Origin: Salinactinospora qingdaonensis
GTDB taxonomy: Bacteria > Actinomycetota > Actinomycetes > Streptosporangiales > Streptosporangiaceae
Direction: 5' to 3'
DNA length: 64,000 nucleotides
Assembly (NCBI RefSeq): GCF_039539445.1
Contig: NZ_BAABDD010000013.1
Coordinates: 62,001-126,000, forward strand
Positions 1-8,394 of this stretch are shown piece by piece. Within the stretch, counting starts at the first letter, position 1. Each line of letters starts with the position of its first letter. The notes under the pieces are model-generated. The model saw only the letters and a list, made by a program, of their open reading frames with translations. It searched no databases and was not told where the DNA came from. Position numbers and translations under genes: made by a program.

Positions 1-166
1 CGCGCACCGTCGTGGCGTCGCTACTTGGACGCAGTCCTTCGCCTCCCCGCAGGATTCCCCTGCTGGTCATCTCCTCCTGCCACCCCCCGCACCCCGGAGG
101 GTCCGCCGTGGAGTTGGCGTCACCCATGTAGGCCTCGTCGCCGCAGATCATGAGCATGTACTTCAT
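1..166 (-). CDS. YCII/DGPF-domain protein, partial (C-terminus off the left edge)
   Basis: The minus strand from an ATG at 166 reads MKYMLMICGDEAYMGDAN, then EEMTSRGILRGGEGLRPSS and DATTVR, and is open to the edge. This matches the N-terminal half of the actinobacterial YCII-like family (MKYMLLICGDE, then G-x-L-x-G-GEGL-x-P, then TVR), whose members go on to a DGPFAETKE motif that would lie outside the window. These are small soluble proteins of unclear enzymatic role, often next to ECF sigma factors. A G-rich stretch precedes the ATG. The gene is divergent from the NRPS gene and probably marks the left limit of the biosynthetic segment. Only 55 codons are visible, so the identification rests on the N-terminal pattern. 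Confidence 0.75.
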   Translation of the reverse strand, partial: MKYMLMICGDEAYMGDANSTADPPGCGGWQEEMTSRGILRGGEGLRPSSDATTVR

Positions 167-609
167 GTCCCACCCCCGTAACACCGACGCTGCCGTAGCC
201 AACGGCCGAACCAACCGCGGCCGTTGCGCAACGCCTGCATGTCGTATGTGCCGTCCGGGCGGTCAGGGGTTCGCCGCGGTCTCCGGCTGTCGTGCCCTGA
301 AGCCCTACGCCAGAGGTCATTCTGCCTTCCGCCCCCGTACCAGTCGAGAGGGTGGGTGCCCGCTGGGCGAGCCAATACCGCGCCGCCGTGCGGCTGGACC
401 GCTCGGGCGGCGCACCCGTGCCCGGCCTTGTCCCGACCGCGAGCGGGCCGGCCGTACCGCCGGTTCGTTCACCGGGACAGGGCAATCCGGGAGATGCCGC
501 TTCCCGCGGAGAACTGTCAGCCTAACTGCATAGCTGAACGAGAACCGCGTTGTGAGCTCGGTCGGGGCGGTTTTTGTGGCTCCAAGGAATGAACGGATTG
601 GAGAAGACC
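167..609. other. Intergenic region between divergent genes
   Basis: About 440 bases between the YCII-type gene and the NRPS gene. Frames here are open on both strands, but none has a convincing ribosome site or recognisable protein. It probably holds the promoters for both flanking genes; I cannot define a -10 or -35 box. Confidence 0.5.
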
Positions 610-2394
610 ATGCTATCCGCCTCCATCCAAGAAAGATTTGCCGTTCAGGTGAGCCAAACACCGGATGCGGTGGCTATTTCCGCTGGGAATACTCGCCTGA
701 CGTATCGAGAGTTGGATCGGCGTGCCAATCAGCTCGCGCACCGGCTGTTGCGGCTGGGCGCGGGAGAAGAGGCGCCGGTCGCGATTTTGATGGAACGCTC
801 GATCGATGTGGTGGTGGCGTTCCTGGCGGTGGTCAAGACCGGCGCGTGCTATCTGCCGCTGCACAGTGCCTACCCGCTGGAGCGCATGCAGTGGATCGTC
901 GACCACGCCGACCGGCCCATCCTGCTGGCCGATTCGGCGATGCGCAAGCGTGGCCTGCCCCAAAGCGGCCCCACCGTGATCGTCGACACCGATGAGGAGA
1001 CGGCGACGCTGCCAGAGTCCGACCCGGCGATCGCCGCCTCCCCCGAACAGTTGGCCTACGTGATGTACACCTCCGGCTCGACGGGGACCCCCAAAGGCGT
1101 CGCGGTCACCCACCGCGACGTGATGGGCCTGGTGGCGGAGCCGTGCTGGCGCAACGGTCACCACGAGCGGGTGCTCATGGTGGCCCCCTACGCCTTCGGC
1201 GTGTCCACCTACGAGGTCTGGGTGCAGCTCCTGCACGGTCATCACATCGTCGTAGCCCCGCACGGCGAGCTGGATGTCGCCACCTTGCGGCGGCTCCTGC
1301 GCGACGAGGAGATCACCGCGGTCCACCTGACGGCGGGACTCTTCCGCGTGGTGGCCGACGAGGCACCGGAGTGCCTCGCTGGGCTGCGTGAGGTGATGAC
1401 CGGGGGCGACGTGATCTCCTCGGCGGCGGTGCAGCAGGTGATGGAGGCATGCCCCGGCCTGCTCGTACGCGCGATGTACGGCTCGACCGAGACCACCTTG
1501 TTCGCCACACACGCGCCGATGACCGATCCTTCCGACCTCGGCGCCATCGTGCCGATCGGTCGTCCGATGGAGGGGATGCGGGCCTATGTCCTCGACGAGG
1601 AACTCGCCCCGGTCGCCGACGGCGAGGTGGGAGAGCTCTACGTCGCCGGAATCGGCGTCGCGCGCGGGTACTTCGGCCGTCCCGACCTCACCGCCGAGCG
1701 TTTCGTCGCCGACCCCTTCACCGGTTCGGGCGAGCGGATGTATCGCACCGGCGACCTCGCGCGCTGGACCCCGGCAGGGCTCCTCGACTTCGTCGGACGC
1801 GGCGACGACCAAGTCAAGATCCGCGGGTTCCGCGTCGAGCTAGCCGAGGTGGAGGCGGCTCTGACCGCCTACTCCGGACTGTCCCAGGTCGCCGTCGCCG
1901 CCCACGAGGTCGAGCCGGGCGAGAAACGGCTCGCCGCCTACGTCGTCACCGACTCCGAACAGCTCGACATCGCCGACCTGCGTTCCTACGCGCAAGCTCG
2001 ACTGCCGGACTACATGGTGCCGGCGGCGTTCACCGTGTTGACGGCCCTACCGCTGACCCCCAACGGCAAGGTGGACCGCAAGGCGCTGCCCACCCCCGAC
2101 TTCGATCGGTCGTCGGCCTACCGTCCCCCGCACACCCCCACGCAGCAGACCCTGTGCACCGTCTTCGCCGAGGTGCTGGGGGTGACCCGGCCGGTGGGCA
2201 TCGACGACAGCTTCTTCGAGCTGGGAGGCCAGTCCTTACTGGCGATGCGTCTGCTCCTGCGCATCGAGCTGGAATGGGGGCTGAAGCTGGGAATCGAGGT
2301 GCTTTTCGACGCTCCCACCGTCTCCCTGCTGGCCAAACACGTCGACCAGGAGATCGTCGAGGCAGGTACCAGCGCACCACAGCTCGGCCAGTAG
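610..2394 (+). CDS. NRPS adenylation-PCP didomain protein (A-T), unusual specificity pocket
   Basis: A two-domain NRPS loading protein of 594 aa that should activate a carboxylic acid as its adenylate and hold it on its own carrier domain. The A domain spans about residues 1-500, with core A3 YTSGSTGTPKG (from residue 153) and the C-terminal catalytic lysine in PLTPNGKVDRKALP. The PCP core is FFELGGQSLLAM, with the phosphopantetheine serine at residue 542. At the position equal to Asp235 of GrsA the sequence is FGVSTYE (Gly197) instead of the usual FDxSxxE. That Asp binds the alpha-amino group, so a hydroxy, keto or aryl acid is more likely than an alpha-amino acid. The ATG at 610 is preferred because GGAGAAG lies just upstream and the family motif QERFAVQVSQTPDAVA follows. 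A TTA codon sits at 2236. MbtH-like and HmaS genes follow. Confidence 0.93.
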   Translation: MLSASIQERFAVQVSQTPDAVAISAGNTRLTYRELDRRANQLAHRLLRLGAGEEAPVAILMERSIDVVVAFLAVVKTGACYLPLHSAYPLERMQWIVDHADRPILLADSAMRKRGLPQSGPTVIVDTDEETATLPESDPAIAASPEQLAYVMYTSGSTGTPKGVAVTHRDVMGLVAEPCWRNGHHERVLMVAPYAFGVSTYEVWVQLLHGHHIVVAPHGELDVATLRRLLRDEEITAVHLTAGLFRVVADEAPECLAGLREVMTGGDVISSAAVQQVMEACPGLLVRAMYGSTETTLFATHAPMTDPSDLGAIVPIGRPMEGMRAYVLDEELAPVADGEVGELYVAGIGVARGYFGRPDLTAERFVADPFTGSGERMYRTGDLARWTPAGLLDFVGRGDDQVKIRGFRVELAEVEAALTAYSGLSQVAVAAHEVEPGEKRLAAYVVTDSEQLDIADLRSYAQARLPDYMVPAAFTVLTALPLTPNGKVDRKALPTPDFDRSSAYRPPHTPTQQTLCTVFAEVLGVTRPVGIDDSFFELGGQSLLAMRLLLRIELEWGLKLGIEVLFDAPTVSLLAKHVDQEIVEAGTSAPQLGQ

Positions 2395-2634
2395 AGGCGC
2401 TCCTTTTTGCCGCGGTGTGGGCGCCGCCACCTCCAGTGCCCCGTAGCTGGGCTGAAGAGCCGGCGCCCCCGCCCGGTCCATCCCCTCCACCGCCCTGGCC
2501 CCGCCGGGCCGTCTCCCTCGGCGTCGCCCACTGGTGCTTTTCGTGCCCCTATCCCTCGGGTGGCCCGACGAGACCGTTGCCCAGTCCCCAACCGGCCCCG
2601 GCGGCGAGCCCGTCCCCAACCGAAAGGCACCGCG

Positions 2635-2847
2635 ATGACCAACCCCTTCGACGAGACTCCCGGCCGCTACACCGTCCTGGTCAACGCCGAAGGCCGGCAC
2701 TCGCTATGGCCGGACTCCTCCTCCGTACCGGCGGGCTGGACCGCCGTTTACGGCCCGGCTGAGCGCGAAGCCTGCCTGGAGTACGTGACTGCCCACTGGA
2801 CCGATATCAGACCTGGCGGCACTCCCGCCGGCAGGGGCGCCTCCTGA
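2635..2847 (+). CDS. MbtH-like protein
   Basis: A 70-aa MbtH-family chaperone that binds and activates NRPS adenylation domains. It shows the family hallmarks NPFD near the N-terminus, a SLWP motif (residues 22-25), the PAGW segment, and a conserved tail of the form YVTAHWTDIRP. It lies 240 bases after the A-PCP gene and before hmaS on the same strand, so its likely partner is that A domain. The ATG at 2635 gives the standard start MTNPFDE and the usual family length; upstream in-frame sequence is proline and arginine rich and not family-like. Confidence 0.95.
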   Translation: MTNPFDETPGRYTVLVNAEGRHSLWPDSSSVPAGWTAVYGPAEREACLEYVTAHWTDIRPGGTPAGRGAS

Positions 2848-2923
2848 CCACGGGCTGCCCCGCGCCCGAACACTCCCTCACCACCCCCACCTGCCAATTC
2901 GCCATCGAATGGAGCGACGCCCC

Positions 2924-4015
2924 ATGGCCAACTCGACCAGATCGGCCTTCGAAGACATCAACGTCGACCACATCCGGTTCTACGTCAACGACATCGCGGC
3001 GGCCCAGGAGTGGCTCGTCGACGGCTACGGTTTCGCCGTACAGGCCGGCACCGCTCCGTCGGAGACCGCCGCCGAGGCCCGCTCGGTGGGCCTTGGCCGG
3101 GGACGCATCCGGCTGGTCCTCACCGAGCCCCTGCTCAACGACCACCCCGGCAGAGCCTACGTCGAGCGCCACGGCGACGGGGTGGCGGACATCGCGCTGC
3201 GCGTGCACGACGCCACCGCGGCGTTCAACGAGGCCATGAGCCGGGGGGCGCGTCCGGTCGCCCCGCCTGTCAACCATGGCGGGATCGTCACGGCGACGAT
3301 CATGGGCTTCGCCGACGTGGCGCACACCTTCGTCCAGCGTTCCCCGGAGGCGGAGGAACAGCCGCTGCCCGGCCTGCGTCCGGCCGACGACTCGGCCGCA
3401 CCGGGCTGGGACTCCGGGCTGCGCGACGTCGACCACTTCGCCGTGTGCCTGGAAGCCGGGCAGTTGGACCCCACGGTGGAGTTCTACGAACACCTCCTCG
3501 ACTTCGAGATGGTCTTCACCGAGCGCATCGTCGTCGGCGCCCAGGCCATGAACTCCAAGGTGGTCCAGAGCCGCTCCGGCGCCGTGACGCTGACGCTGAT
3601 CGAGCCCGACGTCTCGCGCGAACCGGGACAGATCGACGGGTTCCTCAAGAACCACGGCGGCGCCGGTGTGCAGCACGTCGCCTTCACCGCCGACAGCATC
3701 GTGGAGTCGGTGGGGGCGATCAACGCCGCCGGCATCGACTTCCTCAACACCCCTGAGACCTACTACAGCATGCTCGCCGATCGGCTGACGCTGTCTCGGC
3801 ACTCCGTCGACGACCTGCGCAGGCTCGGCATCCTCGTCGATGAGGACCAGGACGGCCAGCTCTTCCAGATCTTCTCCCAGAGCATCCACCCCCAGAAGAC
3901 GTTCTTCGTGGAACTCATCGAACGGATGGGCGCCCAGACCTTCGGCAGCGGCAACATCAAGGCGCTCTACGAGGCCGTCGAAGCCCAGCGGGCCCAGGAC
4001 GGGGACGCGGCATGA
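2924..4015 (+). CDS. hmaS: 4-hydroxymandelate synthase (HPPD-superfamily Fe(II) dioxygenase)
   Basis: A 363-aa non-haem iron enzyme of the 4-hydroxyphenylpyruvate dioxygenase family. Two vicinal-oxygen-chelate halves are visible, with metal ligands His171 (VDHFAV), His251 (VQHVAF) and Glu330 (FFVELIE) at the expected spacing. The C-terminal helix reads FGSGNIKALYEAVE. HPPDs have GNFKALFE there, and the Phe-to-Ile change (Ile345 here) is the known signature of hydroxymandelate synthases, which oxidise the benzylic carbon instead of the ring. The product would be (S)-4-hydroxymandelate from 4-hydroxyphenylpyruvate. Start: ATG at 2924 with GGAG nine bases upstream; an ATG at 2909 is an alternative. 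The gene sits between MbtH and the condensation enzyme, so hydroxymandelate, or something made from it, is the probable substrate of the A-PCP protein. A plain HPPD for tyrosine breakdown is much less likely in this context. Confidence 0.9.
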   Translation: MANSTRSAFEDINVDHIRFYVNDIAAAQEWLVDGYGFAVQAGTAPSETAAEARSVGLGRGRIRLVLTEPLLNDHPGRAYVERHGDGVADIALRVHDATAAFNEAMSRGARPVAPPVNHGGIVTATIMGFADVAHTFVQRSPEAEEQPLPGLRPADDSAAPGWDSGLRDVDHFAVCLEAGQLDPTVEFYEHLLDFEMVFTERIVVGAQAMNSKVVQSRSGAVTLTLIEPDVSREPGQIDGFLKNHGGAGVQHVAFTADSIVESVGAINAAGIDFLNTPETYYSMLADRLTLSRHSVDDLRRLGILVDEDQDGQLFQIFSQSIHPQKTFFVELIERMGAQTFGSGNIKALYEAVEAQRAQDGDAA

Positions 4016-4073
4016 GCGAGGGCGACGGCCCCGATCCGACCCCGACGCACCACCGACCGAAGGGCAGCACTCC

Positions 4074-5450
4074 ATGAACGCCACCGACACCCCCCACGCA
4101 CCGAACGCCCCGGAGCACGAGGTCGAGCTCTCCTTCAGCCAGGAGTTCCTGTGCATGTTCGCCGGAGAGGGCGAGGTGGGGCCCTTCGGCCCCATGTACC
4201 ACGTGGTCCGCGGTTGGCGGCTGCACGGCGAGGTCGACATCGACACGCTGCGCGCGGCGCTGGGCGACGTGGTGACCCACCACGAGGCGCTTCGCACCTC
4301 GATCGTGCGCGAGGGCGGAGGCGGGTATCAGCGCATCCTGCCTCCCAGCCCGCCCGATCTGCTGGTGCGCGATCTCGACGGCGCCCCCGAGAACCGCGAG
4401 GAGCAGGTCGAGGAGTTCCTCAACGAGGTCGAGTCCTTCCAGCACAGTGTCCGCGACATCCCCTTGCTGCGCGCGGCTTTGGGACGCTTCGACGACCGTG
4501 ACGCCGTCCTCGCGCTGCTGGTCCACCACACGGTGGCCGACGGCTGGTCCCTCTTGCTGATCATGCGTGACCTCGCCGCCTGTTACGCCGCCCGCAGGGG
4601 CTACGGCGGACCCGACCTGCCCGAGATGCGCCAGTATCGGGAGTACGCCAAGTGGCAGCGCGACACCGTCACTGAAGAGACCACGGCCGGCCCCCGGGAG
4701 TACTGGCGCGCCAAACTGCAAGGCGCGCAAATGCTGCCGCTGCCCACCGATCGCGCCGAGCCCGACACCGCGCTGGGCTCCACCGCCACCCACCGGTTCC
4801 TGATCGACCCGGAGCTCACGGCCGCCACCCTGCGGTTCGCCGTCGCCGCGCGAAGCTCGCCCTTCATGGTCTTGCTCGCCGCCTACAACCTCCTGTTGTG
4901 GAAGCGCACGGGCACTCCCGACGTCGTCGTCCCCACGATCAGCTCCGGCCGGGGAGATGCCCGATTCGAGAACACGGTGGGGCCGTTTTTCAACTTCATC
5001 CCGCTGCGAACCGATCTCACCGAGTGCCAGACGCTGCGCGACGTCGTCCTTCGCTCGCGTTCCACCTGCTTGGAAGCCCAAACCAACGACATCCCGTTCG
5101 CGAAGATCCTGGCCGAGGCCCCCGACATCATGGCTCCGGCCGCCCAGCCTGGGGTGGCCGTCTCAGCGATCCAGGTCTTTCAGCACCCCTTCACGATGGA
5201 GGCGGAAACGGTCGGGGACGTCCAGTACTCCGAGGTGCGCAAGAGGCTGCTTTCCCAGTCGGTCAGCTCCGACATTCCCAACGGGGTGCTGTGGACGCTC
5301 GATATCGACTCCTCCCAGGGGATGTTCGGCAACATCAAATTCAACAAAGGCGAATACGACGACAGCACGATCGGGGAAATGGTCGAACAATTCCGCGAGA
5401 TCCTGCGGACGCTGGTGACCGATCCCGACGCATCCATCAAGGAAGTCTGA
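4074..5450 (+). CDS. Free-standing NRPS condensation enzyme (SgcC5-like)
   Basis: A 458-aa stand-alone condensation domain with the active-site motif HHTVADG (catalytic His at residue 152) and later C-domain cores such as VGPFFNFIPLR. Free-standing C enzymes of this kind, for example SgcC5 in C-1027 biosynthesis, transfer a PCP-bound acyl group to an alcohol of the enediyne core, forming an ester. Here it should act on the acyl group carried by the A-PCP protein encoded upstream. The ATG at 4074 follows GAAGGGCAG and starts MNATDTPHA; the C-domain homology begins about residue 17 (VELSFSQEF). It lies 58 bases after hmaS in the same operon. Whether it forms an ester or an amide cannot be read from the sequence. 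Confidence 0.9.
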   Translation: MNATDTPHAPNAPEHEVELSFSQEFLCMFAGEGEVGPFGPMYHVVRGWRLHGEVDIDTLRAALGDVVTHHEALRTSIVREGGGGYQRILPPSPPDLLVRDLDGAPENREEQVEEFLNEVESFQHSVRDIPLLRAALGRFDDRDAVLALLVHHTVADGWSLLLIMRDLAACYAARRGYGGPDLPEMRQYREYAKWQRDTVTEETTAGPREYWRAKLQGAQMLPLPTDRAEPDTALGSTATHRFLIDPELTAATLRFAVAARSSPFMVLLAAYNLLLWKRTGTPDVVVPTISSGRGDARFENTVGPFFNFIPLRTDLTECQTLRDVVLRSRSTCLEAQTNDIPFAKILAEAPDIMAPAAQPGVAVSAIQVFQHPFTMEAETVGDVQYSEVRKRLLSQSVSSDIPNGVLWTLDIDSSQGMFGNIKFNKGEYDDSTIGEMVEQFREILRTLVTDPDASIKEV

Positions 5451-5581
5451 GCGCCACGTCGCCCTCACTCTCCCCGGACCACCGTCCCTTCATTCACCAT
5501 TTTCCCAGTACAGGATCATCGCCGGGAACATGTGAAAACAATTCCGCTGCGGTGAACACCATCCAGAACAAAGGGGGGACC

Positions 5582-6736
5582 ATGCGTCCTTTCACCATTG
5601 AGATTCCACAGGCCGACATCGACGACCTCAAGAGCCGGATCGCCAACACTCGCTGGCCCGACGGCCTGCCCGACGTCGGCTGGAGCCGCGGCGTGCCGCC
5701 GGAGTACCTCAAGGAGCTGGCAGAGTACTGGCGCACCTCGTACGACTGGCGCGCGGTCGAGGCGCGGTTGAACCAGTACCCCAACTTCATAACCGAGATC
5801 GACGGCGAGGACGTGCACTTCATGCACGTTCGCTCGCCCGAGCCGGATGCGCTGCCGCTGCTGCTCACCCACGGTTGGCCCGGATCGGTTGCGGAGTTCC
5901 TCGACATCATCGGCCCCCTCACCGACCCTCGAGCCCACGGCGGCGACCCCGCGGACGCCTTCCACCTCGTCATCCCCTCCATCCCCGGCTACGGCTTCTC
6001 CAGCCCCCTGCGCCAGACCGGTTGGGACACCCACCGCATCGCCAAGGCGTGGGCCGAGCTGATGCGCCGCCTCGGCTACGAGTCCTACGCCGCCCAGGGC
6101 GGCGACGCCGGCTCGGTGATCTCCCTTGAGTTGGCCCGGGTCGCCCCCGAACACGTCGTCGGCGTTCACCTGAACATGCTCATGACGTTTCCCTCCGGCG
6201 ACCCCGAGGAGCTGGCCGGGCTCAGCGAGTCCGACCAGGCGCGCCTCGCCGCGCTGGGGCGCTTCGACACCGAGCTCTCCGGCTATATGAAGGTCCAGGC
6301 CACCCGGCCGCAGACTCTGGCCTACGGCCTCACCGACTCTCCGGTGGGCCAGCTCGCCTGGATCGTGGAGAAGTTCCTGGAGTGGACCGAGGCAGAGAAG
6401 GCGCCCGAGGAGGCGGTCGACCGCGACCTGATGCTGACCATCGTCACCATCTACTGGCTCACGGCCACCGCCGGCTCCTCGGCGCAGTTCTACTACGAGG
6501 GAGCTGAGGCGATGAGCCACGCGGTGGCCGGAGAGGTGCCGCCGCCGGTCGCCGCACCAGTGGGCGTGGCGGTGTTCCCGAACGACATCTTCTTGCCGGT
6601 TCGCCGGATCGCCGAACGCGACATCCCGACGATCACCCACTGGACCGAGTTCGATCACGGCGGGCACTTCGCCGCGATGGAGCGGCCCGCCGCACTCGTC
6701 GACGACGTCCGCACGTTCTTCCGCTCACTGAAGTGA
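5582..6736 (+). CDS. Epoxide hydrolase, EHN plus alpha/beta-hydrolase fold (SgcF/NcsF-like)
   Basis: A 384-aa epoxide hydrolase with an N-terminal EHN domain (about residues 1-110, including RWPDGLPDVGWSRG) and an alpha/beta-hydrolase domain. It has the oxyanion-hole motif HGWPGS, nucleophile Asp175 in QGGDAGS (the family usually has HGGDWG), and general-base His362 in DHGGHFAAMERP. Length and architecture match SgcF and NcsF, which open the enediyne-core epoxide to a vicinal diol. A strong ribosome site (AAAGGGGGG) precedes the ATG. It lies in line with the condensation and P450 genes. In known nine-membered enediynes the diol is the acceptor for the peripheral acyl group, which fits the neighbouring condensation enzyme. 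The QGGDAG variation near the nucleophile could affect regioselectivity. Confidence 0.9.
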   Translation: MRPFTIEIPQADIDDLKSRIANTRWPDGLPDVGWSRGVPPEYLKELAEYWRTSYDWRAVEARLNQYPNFITEIDGEDVHFMHVRSPEPDALPLLLTHGWPGSVAEFLDIIGPLTDPRAHGGDPADAFHLVIPSIPGYGFSSPLRQTGWDTHRIAKAWAELMRRLGYESYAAQGGDAGSVISLELARVAPEHVVGVHLNMLMTFPSGDPEELAGLSESDQARLAALGRFDTELSGYMKVQATRPQTLAYGLTDSPVGQLAWIVEKFLEWTEAEKAPEEAVDRDLMLTIVTIYWLTATAGSSAQFYYEGAEAMSHAVAGEVPPPVAAPVGVAVFPNDIFLPVRRIAERDIPTITHWTEFDHGGHFAAMERPAALVDDVRTFFRSLK

Positions 6737-6874
6737 GCCGAGCACGGTCCAGCACCCGAGGCGCAAGAGCCTTCGGGACGGCGCCCTCCGACGAGAGCCG
6801 CGCGGCGACCTCCTGGGCCGACCCCTTTTCCCGCACCGTTCCCATGTCCCGCAACCGAAATCGGGGAGACACCC

Positions 6875-8125
6875 TTGGCGAACAAATGTCCCTTCACACT
6901 CGACACGACCGGCCAGGACATCCACGGCGAAGCCGCGACCCTGCGCGAGCAGGGACCCGCCGTCCAGGTCGAGCTTCCCGGCGGGGTATTGGCGTGGTCC
7001 CTCAACAGCCACGCCGCCATCCGGCAGGTGCTGACCGACCCTCGCGTGACCAAGAGCGCCCGCAACCACTGGCCGGCCTTCATCAACGGCGAGATCCCCC
7101 CGGACTGGGAGATGATCAGTTGGGTCGCGATGGACAACATGGTCACCGCCTACGGTAAGGACCACGTCCGGCTGCGCAAGTTGGTCGGCAAGGCGTTCAC
7201 CCCCCGCCGCACCGAGGCCATCCGGCCGCGCGTCGAGGAACTGACCAACCAACTCGTCGACGCCTTGGCCGCCACGGAGCCCGGCGAGGTGGTGGACTTG
7301 CGCGAGAAGTTCGCCTACCCGCTGCCCGCCCGCCTGGTGGCCGACCTGATCGGCATGTCCGAGGAGGCCCGCGCCAAAACCGCCAGCGTCATCGACATGA
7401 TGGTCGACACCACCGTCACCCCCGATCAGGCCCAAGAGATCCTGCTCGGTTGGCGAGGGGCGATGGAGGAGCTGATCGCCGCCAAGCGCGAGTCGCCGGG
7501 CGAGGACATCACCAGCGACCTGATCGCCGCCAGAGACGAGGACGGTTCCCGGCTCTCCGAGGCCGAGTTGACCGACACCATCTTCGCCATCCTCGGCGCC
7601 GGCTCGGAGACCACGATCAACTTCTTCGACAACGCCATCACCGCGCTGTTGACCCACCCCGAGCAACGGGAACTGGTCACCAGCGGGAACGCCTCGTGGG
7701 ACGATGTCATCGACGAAACGCTGCGCGTGGAGTCGCCGCTGGCGCACCTGCCGCTGCGCTACGCCGCCGAGGACATCGAACTGGACGGCCTCACCATCCC
7801 GAAGGGTGACCCGATCCTGGTCAACTACAGCGCTGTGGGGCGCGACCCGGCGCTCAACGGCGCCGAAGCCGACCACTTCGACATCACCCGCACCGACAAA
7901 GGCCATCTCTCCTTCGGCCTCGGCCCCCACTACTGTCTGGGCGCCGGTATCGCCCGCCTGGTGGCGCGCGTGGGGCTCGCCACCCTGTTCGAGCGTTTCC
8001 CCGACATGACGCTGGCCACCCCCGCCGAGGGGTTGCAGCCCCTGCCGACCTTTATCATGAACGGCCACCGCACACTGCCGGTGCGGCTGACCTCTCCGGT
8101 TCCCGCCGCGGCCGACGCCGCTTGA
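6875..8125 (+). CDS. Cytochrome P450 (class I, soluble)
   Basis: A 416-aa bacterial P450 with the I-helix motif GAGSETT (about residue 240), the K-helix ExxR (ETLRVE) and the haem-binding loop FGLGPHYCLGAG, where Cys354 is the axial thiolate. It needs a ferredoxin and reductase; neither is encoded next to it. The start is a TTG at 6875 with GGGGAGA upstream, giving the N-terminus MANKCPFTLD; no ATG in frame nearby keeps the family start. It follows the epoxide hydrolase on the same strand and is closed by the terminator at 8140-8173. A likely role is hydroxylation or oxidation of the aryl unit or the polyketide core. The substrate is unknown. Confidence 0.93.
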   Translation: MANKCPFTLDTTGQDIHGEAATLREQGPAVQVELPGGVLAWSLNSHAAIRQVLTDPRVTKSARNHWPAFINGEIPPDWEMISWVAMDNMVTAYGKDHVRLRKLVGKAFTPRRTEAIRPRVEELTNQLVDALAATEPGEVVDLREKFAYPLPARLVADLIGMSEEARAKTASVIDMMVDTTVTPDQAQEILLGWRGAMEELIAAKRESPGEDITSDLIAARDEDGSRLSEAELTDTIFAILGAGSETTINFFDNAITALLTHPEQRELVTSGNASWDDVIDETLRVESPLAHLPLRYAAEDIELDGLTIPKGDPILVNYSAVGRDPALNGAEADHFDITRTDKGHLSFGLGPHYCLGAGIARLVARVGLATLFERFPDMTLATPAEGLQPLPTFIMNGHRTLPVRLTSPVPAAADAA

Positions 8126-8139
8126 GTCCCTGCGACCTG

Positions 8140-8173
8140 AACCGGCCGGCGCCCCGCCGGCCGGTTTCTTTTC
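8140..8173 (+). terminator. Rho-independent terminator after the P450 gene
   Basis: Perfect 11-bp stem AACCGGCCGGC / GCCGGCCGGTT (8140-8150, 8156-8166) with a 5-base loop and a T-rich tail. It sits 14 bases after the P450 stop and ends the plus-strand NRPS-to-P450 operon. Confidence 0.88.
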
Positions 8174-8335
8174 GGCTCACCCGCCCGCTGGCGGGTGCCG
8201 CTGGTGAGCCGCGCTGCCGGCCCTGCCGCTCCCGCGGCCGATCGCGGTAGGCGGCGGGCCGCCACTGTCGACACCCATGGCGCGCCCGCCAAGCCACCGC
8301 CCCCTCACCCGCTCCCCCTGTGTGGCGGCGCAGCC

Positions 8336-8376
8336 GAAAAAGGCGGCGGTGCCGGGCTTTTCCCGGCACCGCCGCC
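8336..8376 (-). terminator. Rho-independent terminator after the FAD monooxygenase gene
   Basis: A 15-bp perfect inverted repeat (8342-8356 with 8362-8376, GGCGGCGGTGCCGGG and its complement) is followed on the minus strand by TTTTT. It lies 18 bases past the stop of the minus-strand monooxygenase gene and faces the P450 terminator. Confidence 0.88.
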
Positions 8377-8394
8377 CCGCGGGTGGGCGCGGTC

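Noticed and set aside
613..1812. Long minus-strand open frame opposite the A domain (399 codons)
   Set aside because: It is the shadow of a high-GC gene; the plus-strand A domain has full motif support and the antisense translation matches no family.
2807..4297. 496-codon minus-strand frame over hmaS
   Set aside because: Antisense to the well-supported dioxygenase; His/Gly/Arg-rich translation without domain pattern or start signal.
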